Part shown: piece by piece, positions 1-9,093 of the stretch | How positions within the stretch are numbered: the first letter of the stretch is position 1 | How the letters are laid out: every line of letters starts with the position of its first letter | DNA from: Chitinophaga filiformis | GTDB lineage: Bacteria > Bacteroidota > Bacteroidia > Chitinophagales > Chitinophagaceae | NCBI RefSeq assembly: GCF_021646545.1 | Contig: NZ_JAKIRP010000011.1 | Location: forward strand, 234,633-298,632 | DNA length: 64,000 nucleotides | Reading direction: 5' to 3' | The notes under the pieces: generated by a model | The model's input: the letters and a program-made list of their open reading frames with translations, nothing else | Database searches by the model: none | Told to the model about the DNA's origin: nothing | Program-made: the position numbers and the translations under genes

Positions 1-404
1 AACTCGCTTGTATTGGACTGGACGATGTTCTTTTCTGTCTCGTCAGAAAGTAGTCTTTTGTATGCTTCCGCTTTATTGATCGCTTTTTCAAGACGGGCCT
101 TGTCTATAGGTTTCAACAAATAATCTATAGCATCCAGTTCATAACTTCTGAAAGCATATTGCGGATAGGCAGTCGTAAAAATAGTCAGTATCTGTTTCGG
201 CAGTTGTGCGGCAAATTCCAGTCCTGTTACCATCGGCATTTCAATATCCAGGAAAATGAGGTCTGCCTCGTTGGCTTTCAGGAATTCCATCGCAGTAAGC
301 GCATTGGAGAATACGCCCACCACCTCCACCTGTGACACCTCTCTGATCAGTTCCTGCATCTCCTCCCTTGCCAGTGGTTCATCATCTACAATAATGCATC
401 TCAT
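1..404 (-). CDS. LytT/AlgR-type response regulator, receiver domain (3' end outside window)
   Basis: The minus-strand reading begins MRCIIVDDEPLAREE and continues open to the window edge for about 134 codons. It is a CheY-like receiver: acidic pair in VDDEP, phospho-acceptor aspartate in LIFLDIEMP, the TTAY switch segment and the lysine in YLLKPI. This is the typical start of LytTR-family regulators, whose DNA-binding LytTR domain would lie beyond position 1 (inferred, not seen). Its ATG overlaps the stop of the upstream kinase gene as ATGA (401-404), so the two are translationally coupled and form one kinase/regulator pair. Confidence 0.9.
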   Translation of the reverse strand, partial: MRCIIVDDEPLAREEMQELIREVSQVEVVGVFSNALTAMEFLKANEADLIFLDIEMPMVTGLEFAAQLPKQILTIFTTAYPQYAFRSYELDAIDYLLKPIDKARLEKAINKAEAYKRLLSDETEKNIVQSNTSE

Positions 405-1462
405 ATGGGTATAGTTAATGTGACAGTATGTTCTTTATCTGCAGCTGTGATCTCAAGGTCATAGCTATCGCCGTATAACAGCTCAAGCCGCCTTTTAATA
501 TTGGCCAGACCCAGTCCGCTGTTCCTTTTGTCTGAAGACTTGAATTCAGGATCTTTTGAATTAATACAGCTGAAGTACAGTTTATCTTCTTTCACCTCTA
601 TCTGAACGTTTATGTACGATTCCGATCCGCTGATATTTACGCTATGCTTTACCGCGTTTTCCAGGAAGGTGGTAAACAGGTTGGGCGGTAAAGACACCCA
701 GTTGAGTATGCGCGGAGGCGTCTCGCTGCAGATGTTAATGGTAAGATTATCTCTTCTGAGTTTTTCCAGAGATAAAAAGTTAGTCAGGAAATTGACCTCT
801 GACTTTAGCAATGTCTTTTCGGCATTGTTCTCGTACAGCTGGTACCGCAGGAACTCGGACAACTTCATGATCACAAGGTTAGCCTTCTCCGGATCTTTAC
901 GTATCAGGGCCTTAATGCCATTCAGCATATTAAAGAGGAAATGCGGATTGATCTGGTTCCGCAGTTCGTTCAACTCCATTGTCAGTGTAAGATTTCTCAG
1001 CTCGGCCATTCGCTCATTATCCCGCATCCACCGCTGGAACAGCTTTATCATTGTTGTGACCAGTACGACACAGACCAATATGAGCGTTCCTTCATATATG
1101 CCTAATTTATCTTTGCTGTCTTGCATGGTATCCAAATGCGCGGCAGCGTCAAACATTCTCAATACCCGGGACATTGCCATACGACCGACCACAACCACTG
1201 TCAATAAGAGCGCCAGGTAAAGTATATACTGGCCCTTGAAGAAAAACCGCGGCACCAGCACATTCATATTGACATAGCACATCAATATTAAGAAGACAGA
1301 CACACAGAATAACCTGAAATACCTGTCTTCCCTTGATCCCTGGACCTCATTGGTAAAGGCGATCATAGTCAGGACTCCGAGCACTACCAGGGTGTGGCGT
1401 AATAACCGGTACCGGTCATCAATCATCAGGCGTATGATCCTATCATCATGCTTATGCTTCAT
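401..1462 (-). CDS. LytS-type sensor histidine kinase (His_kinase/HATPase)
   Basis: A 353-residue membrane kinase. About four hydrophobic segments occur in residues 22-140, with no recognisable extracellular sensor domain. The His_kinase motif NPHFLFNMLNGIKAL has its phospho-acceptor His at residue 174; the HATPase part shows the N-box in LENAVKH and the G-box GLGLANIKRRLELLYG near the C terminus. This is the usual architecture of the short Bacteroidota LytS-like kinases that phosphorylate LytTR regulators, and the partner regulator follows with a 4-nt overlap. The signal sensed is unknown. Confidence 0.92.
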   Translation of the reverse strand: MKHKHDDRIIRLMIDDRYRLLRHTLVVLGVLTMIAFTNEVQGSREDRYFRLFCVSVFLILMCYVNMNVLVPRFFFKGQYILYLALLLTVVVVGRMAMSRVLRMFDAAAHLDTMQDSKDKLGIYEGTLILVCVVLVTTMIKLFQRWMRDNERMAELRNLTLTMELNELRNQINPHFLFNMLNGIKALIRKDPEKANLVIMKLSEFLRYQLYENNAEKTLLKSEVNFLTNFLSLEKLRRDNLTINICSETPPRILNWVSLPPNLFTTFLENAVKHSVNISGSESYINVQIEVKEDKLYFSCINSKDPEFKSSDKRNSGLGLANIKRRLELLYGDSYDLEITAADKEHTVTLTIPI

Positions 1463-1548
1463 ATTAGATATTAAGAATTGAACTCAGTCCAAAGATAAAG
1501 CGATTCTATCCTGTGCTGGCGGGAAATTATACGAAACCCCTTCTCTCT

Positions 1549-1605
1549 TATACCAATTTTACTCATAAAAACTTTGGTATAAAATGTAAACCATTTGGTA
1601 TAAAA
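1549..1605. promoter_or_regulatory. Direct repeat with 21-bp period and an inverted half-site: predicted operator
   Basis: The 12-mer TTTGGTATAAAA occurs twice without mismatch at 1573-1584 and 1594-1605, exactly 21 bp apart; an inverted copy of its core, TATACCAA, lies at 1549-1556. Two direct sites two helical turns apart is the arrangement bound by LytTR-family dimers, and the LytT-type regulator gene is immediately adjacent. The site sits between the kinase gene and the divergent gene at 1725, so it may control either. Operator identity is inference. Confidence 0.5.
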
Positions 1606-1724
1606 ACGAAAAACCGGGTCTGCATTATCCCTTCCTTTGTGCTGCAATCAATAGCTGATCTCCGCCAGCCACTATTGATGCAGCCAACTCCTCCTCATCT
1701 ATAAACTGGATTTAAATATCGTAT

Positions 1725-2729
1725 ATGGACATTAAACAGAAAGTAGTAGTATCAGTATCCGGCTTACTGATCTTGTCGGTAGAATGTTTTTCGCAGCATC
1801 AAACACGGGATAGCCTGAATATGCCAAAACGTGTAGAAACCTATGCCGCAGACAAGTTTGCCGTTACCCGGCCGCTGAATGTCGAGTTTATTTATTCGGT
1901 CCCGTACAACTTCACCTCAGAGCAGCTGGGAAAAGCTTTACCGGAGAGTAAAGTGACCGGTTTTACGCAGTTAAAACTAAGCGCGAATTACAACTTTATA
2001 AAGAGAAAGACCTGGATGCTGGGGGCTTCTGCAGGCTACAGGCGAACGTCTATTGAAGCAGACATAACGCGGCCTGCAGGAAGTATTAAAAACGTGAACG
2101 ATGAGTTCCATTATATTTATTCATCGGTCAACTTCACCTATTTTTCTAAACTGTTCAATAAGCGGACCATCTATACATCCAGCCTTTTAGTAGATGGTAG
2201 TGAACGGTATTTCGAAAGGGTAAAAGGACTGCTGACGGCCTCCATGATACTGACGGCCAACCAGCGCACGAAATTGATCGTTGGGATACTCGTTAATATT
2301 GACCCAAGCGCACAGACGCCTTTCATGCCGACTATCGCATATGAGCATAAATTCAGCAATGGTTTCAGTGCAGATGTCGCCTTCCCCAGATACCTGTACC
2401 TCAGAAAACTGGTACACGAGAATGGAAGATTGTCTTTCGGTTCAGAGATCGACAGGTCCTCCTTTTATCTCTATAATTTAGACAGTACGTCTCAAAAGTA
2501 TGAGTACAGACAATTAGATCTTAATTCCGGGTTCGTTTACGAGCATATTCTGACAAAGTATCTGTTGCTTACTGTAAAAACAGGTATGAAAATGACGCCT
2601 ACCGGGCGGATATTCCGGAAGGAAGATTCATTTGGGGACCCGGTATATAAAACCACGCCGGATCCGACTTTCTATTTTAACATCGGTGTATCGTTCAATC
2701 CTTTCACATTGCTGGGAGCGAAAAAATAA
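1725..2729 (+). CDS. Predicted outer-membrane beta-barrel protein (DUF6268-like)
   Basis: A 334-residue protein with an N-terminal signal peptide (hydrophobic VVVSVSGLLILSVECFSQ, cleavage expected after about residue 23). The rest alternates polar and hydrophobic residues with many aromatic-rich strands (LSANYNF, VNFTYFSKLF, FYFNIGVSFNPF), and the last strand ends close to the C terminus, which fits a barrel of the kind found in Bacteroidota DUF6268 proteins; that family name is a tentative match. The gene faces away from the LytS/LytT pair and lies behind the 21-bp direct repeats, so control by that pair is plausible. No enzymatic motif was seen. Confidence 0.65.
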   Translation: MDIKQKVVVSVSGLLILSVECFSQHQTRDSLNMPKRVETYAADKFAVTRPLNVEFIYSVPYNFTSEQLGKALPESKVTGFTQLKLSANYNFIKRKTWMLGASAGYRRTSIEADITRPAGSIKNVNDEFHYIYSSVNFTYFSKLFNKRTIYTSSLLVDGSERYFERVKGLLTASMILTANQRTKLIVGILVNIDPSAQTPFMPTIAYEHKFSNGFSADVAFPRYLYLRKLVHENGRLSFGSEIDRSSFYLYNLDSTSQKYEYRQLDLNSGFVYEHILTKYLLLTVKTGMKMTPTGRIFRKEDSFGDPVYKTTPDPTFYFNIGVSFNPFTLLGAKK

Positions 2730-2747
2730 GATGTAATCAATCTTCTT

Positions 2748-2984
2748 ATGATCATGGTAAAAGTATTTAAGACAGACGTGCTATATGCGGAAGAGGTGAA
2801 GGTTGTCATCACTGATATCCTGCGGAGAGCTCCGGACCTGAAGGTGACTTTCGATCTGGAAGACGAAGATAAGATCATGCGGATAGAAGGAGATTTCTTT
2901 AAGGCAGAAGACATATTTTTCTGCCTTAAAGAACAAGGGCATTGCTGTATTGAGTTACCTATTGACCTGCACCTAATTGGATAG
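2748..2984 (+). CDS. Small conserved-looking protein, HMA/ferredoxin-like fold suspected
   Basis: 78 residues beginning MIMVKVFKTDVLYAEEVKVV; the true start could be the second Met at 2754. The pattern beta-alpha-beta-beta-alpha-beta (VKVFKTDV, helix, DLKVTFDLED, MRIEG, helix KAEDIFFCLKEQG, CCIELP) resembles a heavy-metal-associated type ferredoxin fold, but the CxxC metal motif is missing. It begins 18 bp after the barrel protein, so it probably shares its transcript. Its last 26 bp overlap the end of the convergent GH43 gene. Function not recognised. Confidence 0.6.
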   Translation: MIMVKVFKTDVLYAEEVKVVITDILRRAPDLKVTFDLEDEDKIMRIEGDFFKAEDIFFCLKEQGHCCIELPIDLHLIG

Positions 2985-3981
2985 GCACCGGCCATCCGGC
3001 GGCGTCCCATGTTATCTCCTCCAATAATAGTTTGGAACGTCCCCGGTCATGCGCATCATAACCATGCAGGAGCAGATAATCTTTGTTTGAGTCGGTAATG
3101 ACAGCGTTATGCCCGGCGCCATACCAATTAACGCTGTCCCCTTGTATCACAAGGGTTCCCCCATCCAATTGTAAGGGAATGCCCTGCCTGTCCAGGTAGG
3201 GCCCCTGCACTTTTTCACTTCTCCCTGCTACCACCTTATAAGTACTTTTCTCTGCGCGGCAGCAATAGTCGCGCGACACAAACAGGTAGTAATAGTTCCC
3301 TTTCCTGAAAATGAACGGCGCCTCTATAGCACCATTACCTGCTGCTGTATCGGGAGTAGCGAAATCCCTTGGTCTTCTGGCAATGGTATACCATTCCTGT
3401 GGCTCACTGACTGTTTGCAGGTCCCGGGTCATCTTCACCAGTTTGATGCCGTCCCAGAAGGAACCGAACGACAGCCACGGTGTTCCGTTTTCATCAAAAA
3501 CCAGGTTGGGATCAATGGCATTCCACATGTCACGACCGGGAACAGACTGTATCACCTTTCCCTTGTCTTCCCACTTATAGTCCGGTGATGCCCGGTCCAG
3601 TGTCTTATTGACAGCCAGTCCTATACAGGAAGTGTTTTTCCCGAATGCGGAGACAGCATAATACAAATAATACTGCCCCTTATAAAAGCTGATATCAGGC
3701 GCCCAGATATGCCCTTTAAAGCCGGGAATAGCCTTTACTGCCCATTGAGGAGCGCTGCTGAATACCGGCTTCTCCTTACGCCAATGCTGCATGTCACGGG
3801 AGGAGAAAACGCTTATACCGTTCCCTGTACAGAACAGGTAATAAATGCCATTCTCCCGGATCATCACCGGATCGTGCACCGGCGTATTACGGGTGGTGAA
3901 TTCCATTCCTGTGGGCACAGATTGTGCCCACATCGGGAACGGTACAACCAGTATCAACAATAGAAAGACTAAACGTTTCAC
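2959..3981 (-). CDS. GH43 glycosidase, probable endo-1,5-alpha-L-arabinanase or arabinofuranosidase, secreted
   Basis: 340 residues with a signal peptide (MKRLVFLLLILVVPFPMWAQ). The five-bladed GH43 catalytic residues can be placed: Asp37 in HDPVM (base), Asp157 in NAIDPNL (pKa modulator) and Glu220 in GAIEAPF (acid). The motifs HIWAPDISFYKGQYYLYY and LSFGSFWDGI match GH43 arabinanases most closely; exact substrate cannot be told from sequence alone. Last gene of the arabinan operon, 22 bp downstream of the GH51 gene. It likely acts in the periplasm or at the cell surface on arabino-oligosaccharides. Confidence 0.9.
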   Translation of the reverse strand: MKRLVFLLLILVVPFPMWAQSVPTGMEFTTRNTPVHDPVMIRENGIYYLFCTGNGISVFSSRDMQHWRKEKPVFSSAPQWAVKAIPGFKGHIWAPDISFYKGQYYLYYAVSAFGKNTSCIGLAVNKTLDRASPDYKWEDKGKVIQSVPGRDMWNAIDPNLVFDENGTPWLSFGSFWDGIKLVKMTRDLQTVSEPQEWYTIARRPRDFATPDTAAGNGAIEAPFIFRKGNYYYLFVSRDYCCRAEKSTYKVVAGRSEKVQGPYLDRQGIPLQLDGGTLVIQGDSVNWYGAGHNAVITDSNKDYLLLHGYDAHDRGRSKLLLEEITWDAAGWPVPIQLGAGQ

Positions 3982-4003
3982 CAGCAGATATTTTTAATGA
4001 CCA

Positions 4004-5989
4004 TTATAAACGGATCCGCAGCACACTCAGCGAACGCGGAGCGGTCTTTACCGGGAATCGCTTCCCGGGTAGCTTCATCTCTGAATGCTTAGGCGACACC
4101 CTGCCCGGCTGCTCAAAACCGTTCATGCTGTTCACGTCATCGTTTTGCAGCACTGTCAGCGTTGCCTGCGCTGCAGGTTTCGCGTCCAGTTCCACGGTAT
4201 AGGTCTGCTCCTTATCCGATACGTTCACCAGCTTGATGATCAGCTCATGGGTTTTCTCATCCAATGCGGCAGTGGCATACAGGCTGTCCTGTCCCGCTAT
4301 GACATCATTATGCATCCGCACCGGCACAACTGCTGTTCCCTTGTTCAACGAGAACAATTGTTGTACGTAATAATTCGGTGTACCATAAGAACGCAGGTTG
4401 TCTACCCATATCAGGTCTGGCGTCCATTGCCAGCCATCCGCATGCGCAAACAGCGGTGCATAGGAGGCCATGTTCACCACGGCAGCATTCCTTTCCAGTC
4501 CGGTCATGAAGGCCGCTTCGGATAACGCCGTCAGCCAGTTGTTCCTGTTATGGATACTAACCGTCTTATCGCTTTGCGCGGCATATTCTCCCGCAAATAT
4601 CTTTGAACCATTGCGCGGATAATTGTCGTAGCGCCGTGCGTTTTGCAGAAACCATTGTGGCGGACGATAATAATGTTCGTCAATAATATCCGCATGCATA
4701 TCGCGCAATTCCTTGTCCAGGTAGTCGAAACGCTCCCCATCAGGATCAGTGCCTGAACTGTTTACCAGTTTTATCTCAGGGTACTTTTCTTTGATAGCCT
4801 TCGTGAAGAGCTTCAGTCGCTCGACATACTGCGGGCCCCAGTTTTCATTACCTACACCCAGCAGTTTCAGATGGAAGGGTGCCGGATGTCCCATGCGGGC
4901 ACGCACCTTACCCCATGTGCTGGAGGTATCGCCGTTGGCAAATTCAATCAGGTCCAGGGCATCATGAATATACGGATCCAGTTCATCCAGTGGCACCAGC
5001 TCTGCTGAGTTGAACTGACAGGCCATGCCGCAGTTGAGAATAGGCAGCGGCTCCGCACCGATGTCTTCCGCCAGCTGAAAGTATTCGAAGAAACCCAATC
5101 CGAAGGTCTGGAAATAGTCTGGTGTAGGGCGATGCGCAAATTCATAATTCCAGCGGTTGATGATCAGCTGACGTTCTTCTATTGGCCCGATCGTCTTTTT
5201 CCACTGATAACGCTGAGAGAGGTCAAATCCTTCTACGATACATCCACCGGGGAAACGGATAAAGCCGGGCTTCATATCTGCCAGCAGCTGTATCATGTCC
5301 GCCCGCATACCTCCGGGACGCCTCTTCCAGGTGTCTTCCGGGAACAGGGAGATCATATCCAGATCAATTACACCATTGCCTTCCAGCCATAACTGCAGGG
5401 ATGCTTTCTGCTCTGTTTCACCAGCGTGGAAGCTGACAGATTCCTTATGCCAGGCAGTGTCCTGCTGTGAGGGCGTCAATACTGTATCGCCAATCACCTT
5501 ACCGCTACTATTCAATAATTGTACATGCAGCCTTATACCAGGCTGCTGTTGCCTGTATAGTACCGAAAAGTCATAACGCAATCCCTGTTTAATGCCCATG
5601 CCACGAAAGCCTTCGTTCTTCAACCCGGCATCTCCAGTGCTTGTATTCCTGGCTGTGGCCCGCAGGAAACGCGGATTAGCGGTATGCGCAGGCGTCCGGT
5701 TTATGACCAGCATATCGCCTTCTTTTACCTTTGTACCATTCACTGTCCATCCCATCAGGGGCTTGAAGAATTCAAAGGAACGGTTCTTCACGAGTTCTGC
5801 ATAGATACCACCGTCCGCACCCATATTAATGTCTTCAAAGAAGACACCCCACATTGTCGGTGCTATTTTCCCCGTGATAGTCCTGGTCTCAACTGTGATG
5901 ACATTATTACTTTGTGCTGCTGTAATACCCGGCAACAACGATAGTCCTAGTGCGAGTACTTTCAATACCTTATTTTTCATTACATCCAT
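4004..5989 (-). CDS. GH51 alpha-L-arabinofuranosidase
   Basis: 661 residues. A signal peptide is present (KVLKVLALGLSLLPGITAAQ); Met1 or Met4 could start. The GH51 (beta/alpha)8 barrel shows the acid/base Glu382 in GVGNENWG and the nucleophile Glu468 in IFAGEYAAQ, and the substrate-site signature FIRFPGGCIVEG near residue 243. A jelly-roll region follows to the C terminus. Family members remove terminal alpha-L-arabinofuranose from arabinan or arabinoxylan. The position between two GH43 genes and behind SusC/SusD points to arabinan. Gap to the upstream GH43 gene is 18 bp, so it is in the same operon. Confidence 0.95.
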   Translation of the reverse strand: MDVMKNKVLKVLALGLSLLPGITAAQSNNVITVETRTITGKIAPTMWGVFFEDINMGADGGIYAELVKNRSFEFFKPLMGWTVNGTKVKEGDMLVINRTPAHTANPRFLRATARNTSTGDAGLKNEGFRGMGIKQGLRYDFSVLYRQQQPGIRLHVQLLNSSGKVIGDTVLTPSQQDTAWHKESVSFHAGETEQKASLQLWLEGNGVIDLDMISLFPEDTWKRRPGGMRADMIQLLADMKPGFIRFPGGCIVEGFDLSQRYQWKKTIGPIEERQLIINRWNYEFAHRPTPDYFQTFGLGFFEYFQLAEDIGAEPLPILNCGMACQFNSAELVPLDELDPYIHDALDLIEFANGDTSSTWGKVRARMGHPAPFHLKLLGVGNENWGPQYVERLKLFTKAIKEKYPEIKLVNSSGTDPDGERFDYLDKELRDMHADIIDEHYYRPPQWFLQNARRYDNYPRNGSKIFAGEYAAQSDKTVSIHNRNNWLTALSEAAFMTGLERNAAVVNMASYAPLFAHADGWQWTPDLIWVDNLRSYGTPNYYVQQLFSLNKGTAVVPVRMHNDVIAGQDSLYATAALDEKTHELIIKLVNVSDKEQTYTVELDAKPAAQATLTVLQNDDVNSMNGFEQPGRVSPKHSEMKLPGKRFPVKTAPRSLSVLRIRL

Positions 5990-6007
5990 TATCTTTTGTT
6001 GACATCA

Positions 6008-7507
6008 TTACTTACTTTTTTTACCCCAGATGGCAACACCGTCGTTATTCAGACCAGTGAATATCATACCGGATGTTTTCTTCTCCCAGTCGCGGCCGCG
6101 CTGTATCAATACTTTGTCTGTATAACCATTGCTCCAGCGCATTTCCAGCCAGGGAGCATTATAGACCCATTTGCTGGCAGCATCATTGTTCAGCGTTCCG
6201 TTGGCAGATATTGTTAATGGAACAGACACCTGGAAATCAGGCGATACCTGCTCGTTCCCATAACCTGGTACAACACGGTACCCCAGTATGATCTGTTCCC
6301 AGCTACCGGTAATACTATCCACCGGCACGGTAGCATTGTCCTCCCAGGCATAACGTTCCGGCGATACTACCGGCCATCCATCCGCTGTCCAGAACATCTT
6401 ACGCACATGCATGTCCATAAAGTACTTATTAATACCCGGCCGTCCCTGATGCGCCATATAGTACTGCCCATTGCCGTCGTCAAACACTGTGCAGTGCGCC
6501 ACACCCTGCCAGCCACTATGTCCATTGAACTGGTAAGGAGCCACGATCATCGGACCATGATCTACATCGGTATTGGCATCCGCGCCTTTAAAATCATAGA
6601 AAGGACCGTCCGGTTTGTCGCCACGCATTACGCGTGTATTGTACTTCGTCTCCAGCCAGTCGTAGGCAATGAACAGAAAGTATTTATTCTGCGCAGCATT
6701 ATACACCACTTCCGGACCTTCAATATTGCCGTTGTACTTTCCACCTGTAAATCCGCGATTGGCAATACGTTTTCCTTTATCGCCACTATTCTGCGCCAAT
6801 CCTGTAGCAGGATCCAGCTTTAAAACATAAATACCATCCCATGCAGAACCATAATACATCCAGTGCTCGCCGGAAGCAGTAACCAGCACGCTGGGATCGA
6901 TGGCATTTGTCTGGATGGCATTATCATTCAGAGAGGTTACCACCAGGCCCTTTTCCGTCCAGGGCCCTTCCGGCGATGAAGCCGTTGCCAGCCCGATCAC
7001 ACTGAGGCGTCCCACATTGGAAGCAAGGGAATAATACAGACGGTACTCATTGCCAACTTTCTGTACACTGGGCGCCCACAGGCTGTTATTGGGTGTACCG
7101 CCCTTCTGTTGTATAAAGGAAGCCCCCTGGGATGGAAGCTGGTTAAATACCCATCCCACAAAGGTCCACTCCACCAGATCTTTGGACTTACGTACCTGTA
7201 GCCCCGGCCTTACGGAAATGCCAAAGCCGGCATCTGTGCTGTAACAGTAGTAGGTATCACCGAACTTCCTGATGATAGGATCATGTACGTTATACGGTCC
7301 CCATTTAGGATAGTACACAAAGGGAGCCACGTCTTCATACGTGTCGTTAATACTGTTGATATCGAAGCTGGCAACAGGCGGTTCTACATCAGTCGTATCC
7401 CTGTTGGACGGAGACGCAGCTTCTTTCTTACCACAGGAAATAACACCTGTCATCAGTAAAAGCAGGACGGCCGTATTCCTTACACGAAAAAGGTTCATAT
7501 ACTGCAT
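6008..7507 (-). CDS. GH43 endo-arabinanase-like lipoprotein
   Basis: 499 residues. The N terminus is a lipoprotein signal (LLLLMTGVISC, lipid-modified Cys25), so a surface or periplasmic anchor is expected. GH43 residues: Asp76 in VHDPIIR, Asp204 in NAIDPSV, Glu263 in NIEGPEVV; SLWAPSVQKV and YYGSAWDGIYVL are typical of arabinan endo-1,5-alpha-L-arabinanases. The last ~130 residues form an extra beta domain like the C-terminal domain of BsArb43B-type enzymes. It starts 5 bp after the SusD gene and is probably the surface enzyme that cuts arabinan before import through SusC/SusD. Confidence 0.92.
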   Translation of the reverse strand: MQYMNLFRVRNTAVLLLLMTGVISCGKKEAASPSNRDTTDVEPPVASFDINSINDTYEDVAPFVYYPKWGPYNVHDPIIRKFGDTYYCYSTDAGFGISVRPGLQVRKSKDLVEWTFVGWVFNQLPSQGASFIQQKGGTPNNSLWAPSVQKVGNEYRLYYSLASNVGRLSVIGLATASSPEGPWTEKGLVVTSLNDNAIQTNAIDPSVLVTASGEHWMYYGSAWDGIYVLKLDPATGLAQNSGDKGKRIANRGFTGGKYNGNIEGPEVVYNAAQNKYFLFIAYDWLETKYNTRVMRGDKPDGPFYDFKGADANTDVDHGPMIVAPYQFNGHSGWQGVAHCTVFDDGNGQYYMAHQGRPGINKYFMDMHVRKMFWTADGWPVVSPERYAWEDNATVPVDSITGSWEQIILGYRVVPGYGNEQVSPDFQVSVPLTISANGTLNNDAASKWVYNAPWLEMRWSNGYTDKVLIQRGRDWEKKTSGMIFTGLNNDGVAIWGKKSK

Positions 7508-7512
7508 TTACT

Positions 7513-9075
7513 TTAGTAAGAAGCGTTCTGTTTGAACCCTGGATTATTGTCTATCTCTCCCTGTGGGATCGGATATAGTTCTTTTCCTGCTTTGTAGTTA
7601 TTGAACTCCGGATCGCGGGATTTCAGCAACGCGAGTTTGCTCTCGTCCTGCAGCCATCCCCAGCGGCGGATATCATCAAAGCGGTGACCTTCCAGGCAGA
7701 ACTCCAGTAAGCGTTCGTGCGCCAGCTGGTCGCGCATCTGTGTCTGCGTCATCACCGCCAGTGTAGCGGTGATATCGGGCAGTTTGGCGCGGGTCCTTAC
7801 CTGCTGGATATAAGGTGCAGCCAGGGCAGTCTGCGACTGCTCATTCAGACATTCAGCGTACATCAGCAGGATATCTGCATAACGCATCAGCCTTTCATTG
7901 ATACCAGACTTCCAGTCATATTCATTCGGCTTATTACCATCTCCATTTTCATATTTCCTGCAGAAGATATCATTAAGGTAAGAACTGTTGGCATACACCT
8001 GTGCAAATGGCTGTCCATAGATCATCTCACCCGGTTTGTTGTAGAAGATGGTTGCACCCAGTCGTGGATCCGTCTGATCATCTACCGTTTTTTCCTGCAT
8101 GAACTCATTGAACACAAACATAGTGGGTTGTACATCCGTCCAGCCGAAATTAGGCGCACCATAAGTAATCGCCCTCGCCGACGTCTTTGCCCAGGTAGAA
8201 GTGGGAATACCCTGCCATCCAAGGTCAGTTCCTCCCACGGTAGTGGAGAACTGTACCTCGAAGATGGACTCTGCATTGTTCTCTTTGCTCTCGGTGAAAT
8301 TATCTTTGTAATCAGGCATCAGTGAATACACGCCCAGGTCGATCACTTTCCTGAACTGTTCAGCGGCTTCCGGGTATTTTTTATTAAACAGATAAGCCTT
8401 GCCAAGATAACCCATAGCGGCGCCTTTAGTAGCCCTTCCTACCTGGTTGGCGTCTGCACCGTTTACATCTTTATAAGACACCGGCAACAGATCGGCCGCT
8501 GCCTTGAAGTCGGATATTACCTGATCCCATCCCTCCTGCGCTGTCATCTGCTTACCGTAGAAATCTGCTTTTGACTGAGGTGTGGTAGTCGGCAATGCCA
8601 CATTGCCAAACATATTCACCAGGTGAAAGAAATACAGGCCACGCAGGAAATAAGCCTGTCCGAGTACACGGTTCTTCTGGTCTTCCGCCATACTGATAGC
8701 AGGTACATTATCCAGCACCTGGTTGCAGCGGAAGATGCCTTCATAGTATTCGTCAAACGCCCATCCATAGCCGTCGGCATTGCCTGTACCCAGTGCAAAC
8801 TTACCCACGCCCGAAATGGCTGTCCACGGACTGTTACTCCGGATATCATCTCCTCTTACATCCAGCAGTATTGGCGTAAAGCGCATATAAGTGCCGTCGA
8901 GCAATAGAGGTGCATATGCCGCATTGATACCCTGAACGGCATCATTACCTGTTTGCCAGAAGGTCTCTGAAGTCTGTGCATTCGGGTTTACCTGGTCCAG
9001 TTTTTTGCCACAGCCTGTAGCAAGTATACCGGCAGCGGTCATTGTTAAAATATAATGAGATATAGTACGTTTCAT
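7513..9075 (-). CDS. SusD/RagB-family glycan-binding lipoprotein
   Basis: 520 residues with a lipobox at GILATGC (Cys22) and the usual SusD start (DQVNPNAQTSETFWQTGNDAVQGINAAYAPL). TPR-like helices (FLRGLYFFHLVNMFGNVALPT, GYLGKAYLFNKKYPEAAEQFRKVI) and the C-terminal RagB/SusD signature (ERLLEFCLEGHRFDDIRRWG, ending YPIPQGEIDNNPGFKQN) are clear. It lies 18 bp after the SusC gene. It is expected to cap the SusC channel on the cell surface and bind arabinan fragments. Confidence 0.96.
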   Translation of the reverse strand: MKRTISHYILTMTAAGILATGCGKKLDQVNPNAQTSETFWQTGNDAVQGINAAYAPLLLDGTYMRFTPILLDVRGDDIRSNSPWTAISGVGKFALGTGNADGYGWAFDEYYEGIFRCNQVLDNVPAISMAEDQKNRVLGQAYFLRGLYFFHLVNMFGNVALPTTTPQSKADFYGKQMTAQEGWDQVISDFKAAADLLPVSYKDVNGADANQVGRATKGAAMGYLGKAYLFNKKYPEAAEQFRKVIDLGVYSLMPDYKDNFTESKENNAESIFEVQFSTTVGGTDLGWQGIPTSTWAKTSARAITYGAPNFGWTDVQPTMFVFNEFMQEKTVDDQTDPRLGATIFYNKPGEMIYGQPFAQVYANSSYLNDIFCRKYENGDGNKPNEYDWKSGINERLMRYADILLMYAECLNEQSQTALAAPYIQQVRTRAKLPDITATLAVMTQTQMRDQLAHERLLEFCLEGHRFDDIRRWGWLQDESKLALLKSRDPEFNNYKAGKELYPIPQGEIDNNPGFKQNASY

Positions 9076-9093
9076 TGTAATGCTGTTTAAAGA

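Noticed and set aside
1513..1704. 63-codon frame on the plus strand
   Set aside because: It covers the direct-repeat operator region, has no recognisable protein features and lies upstream of the better supported gene at 1725.
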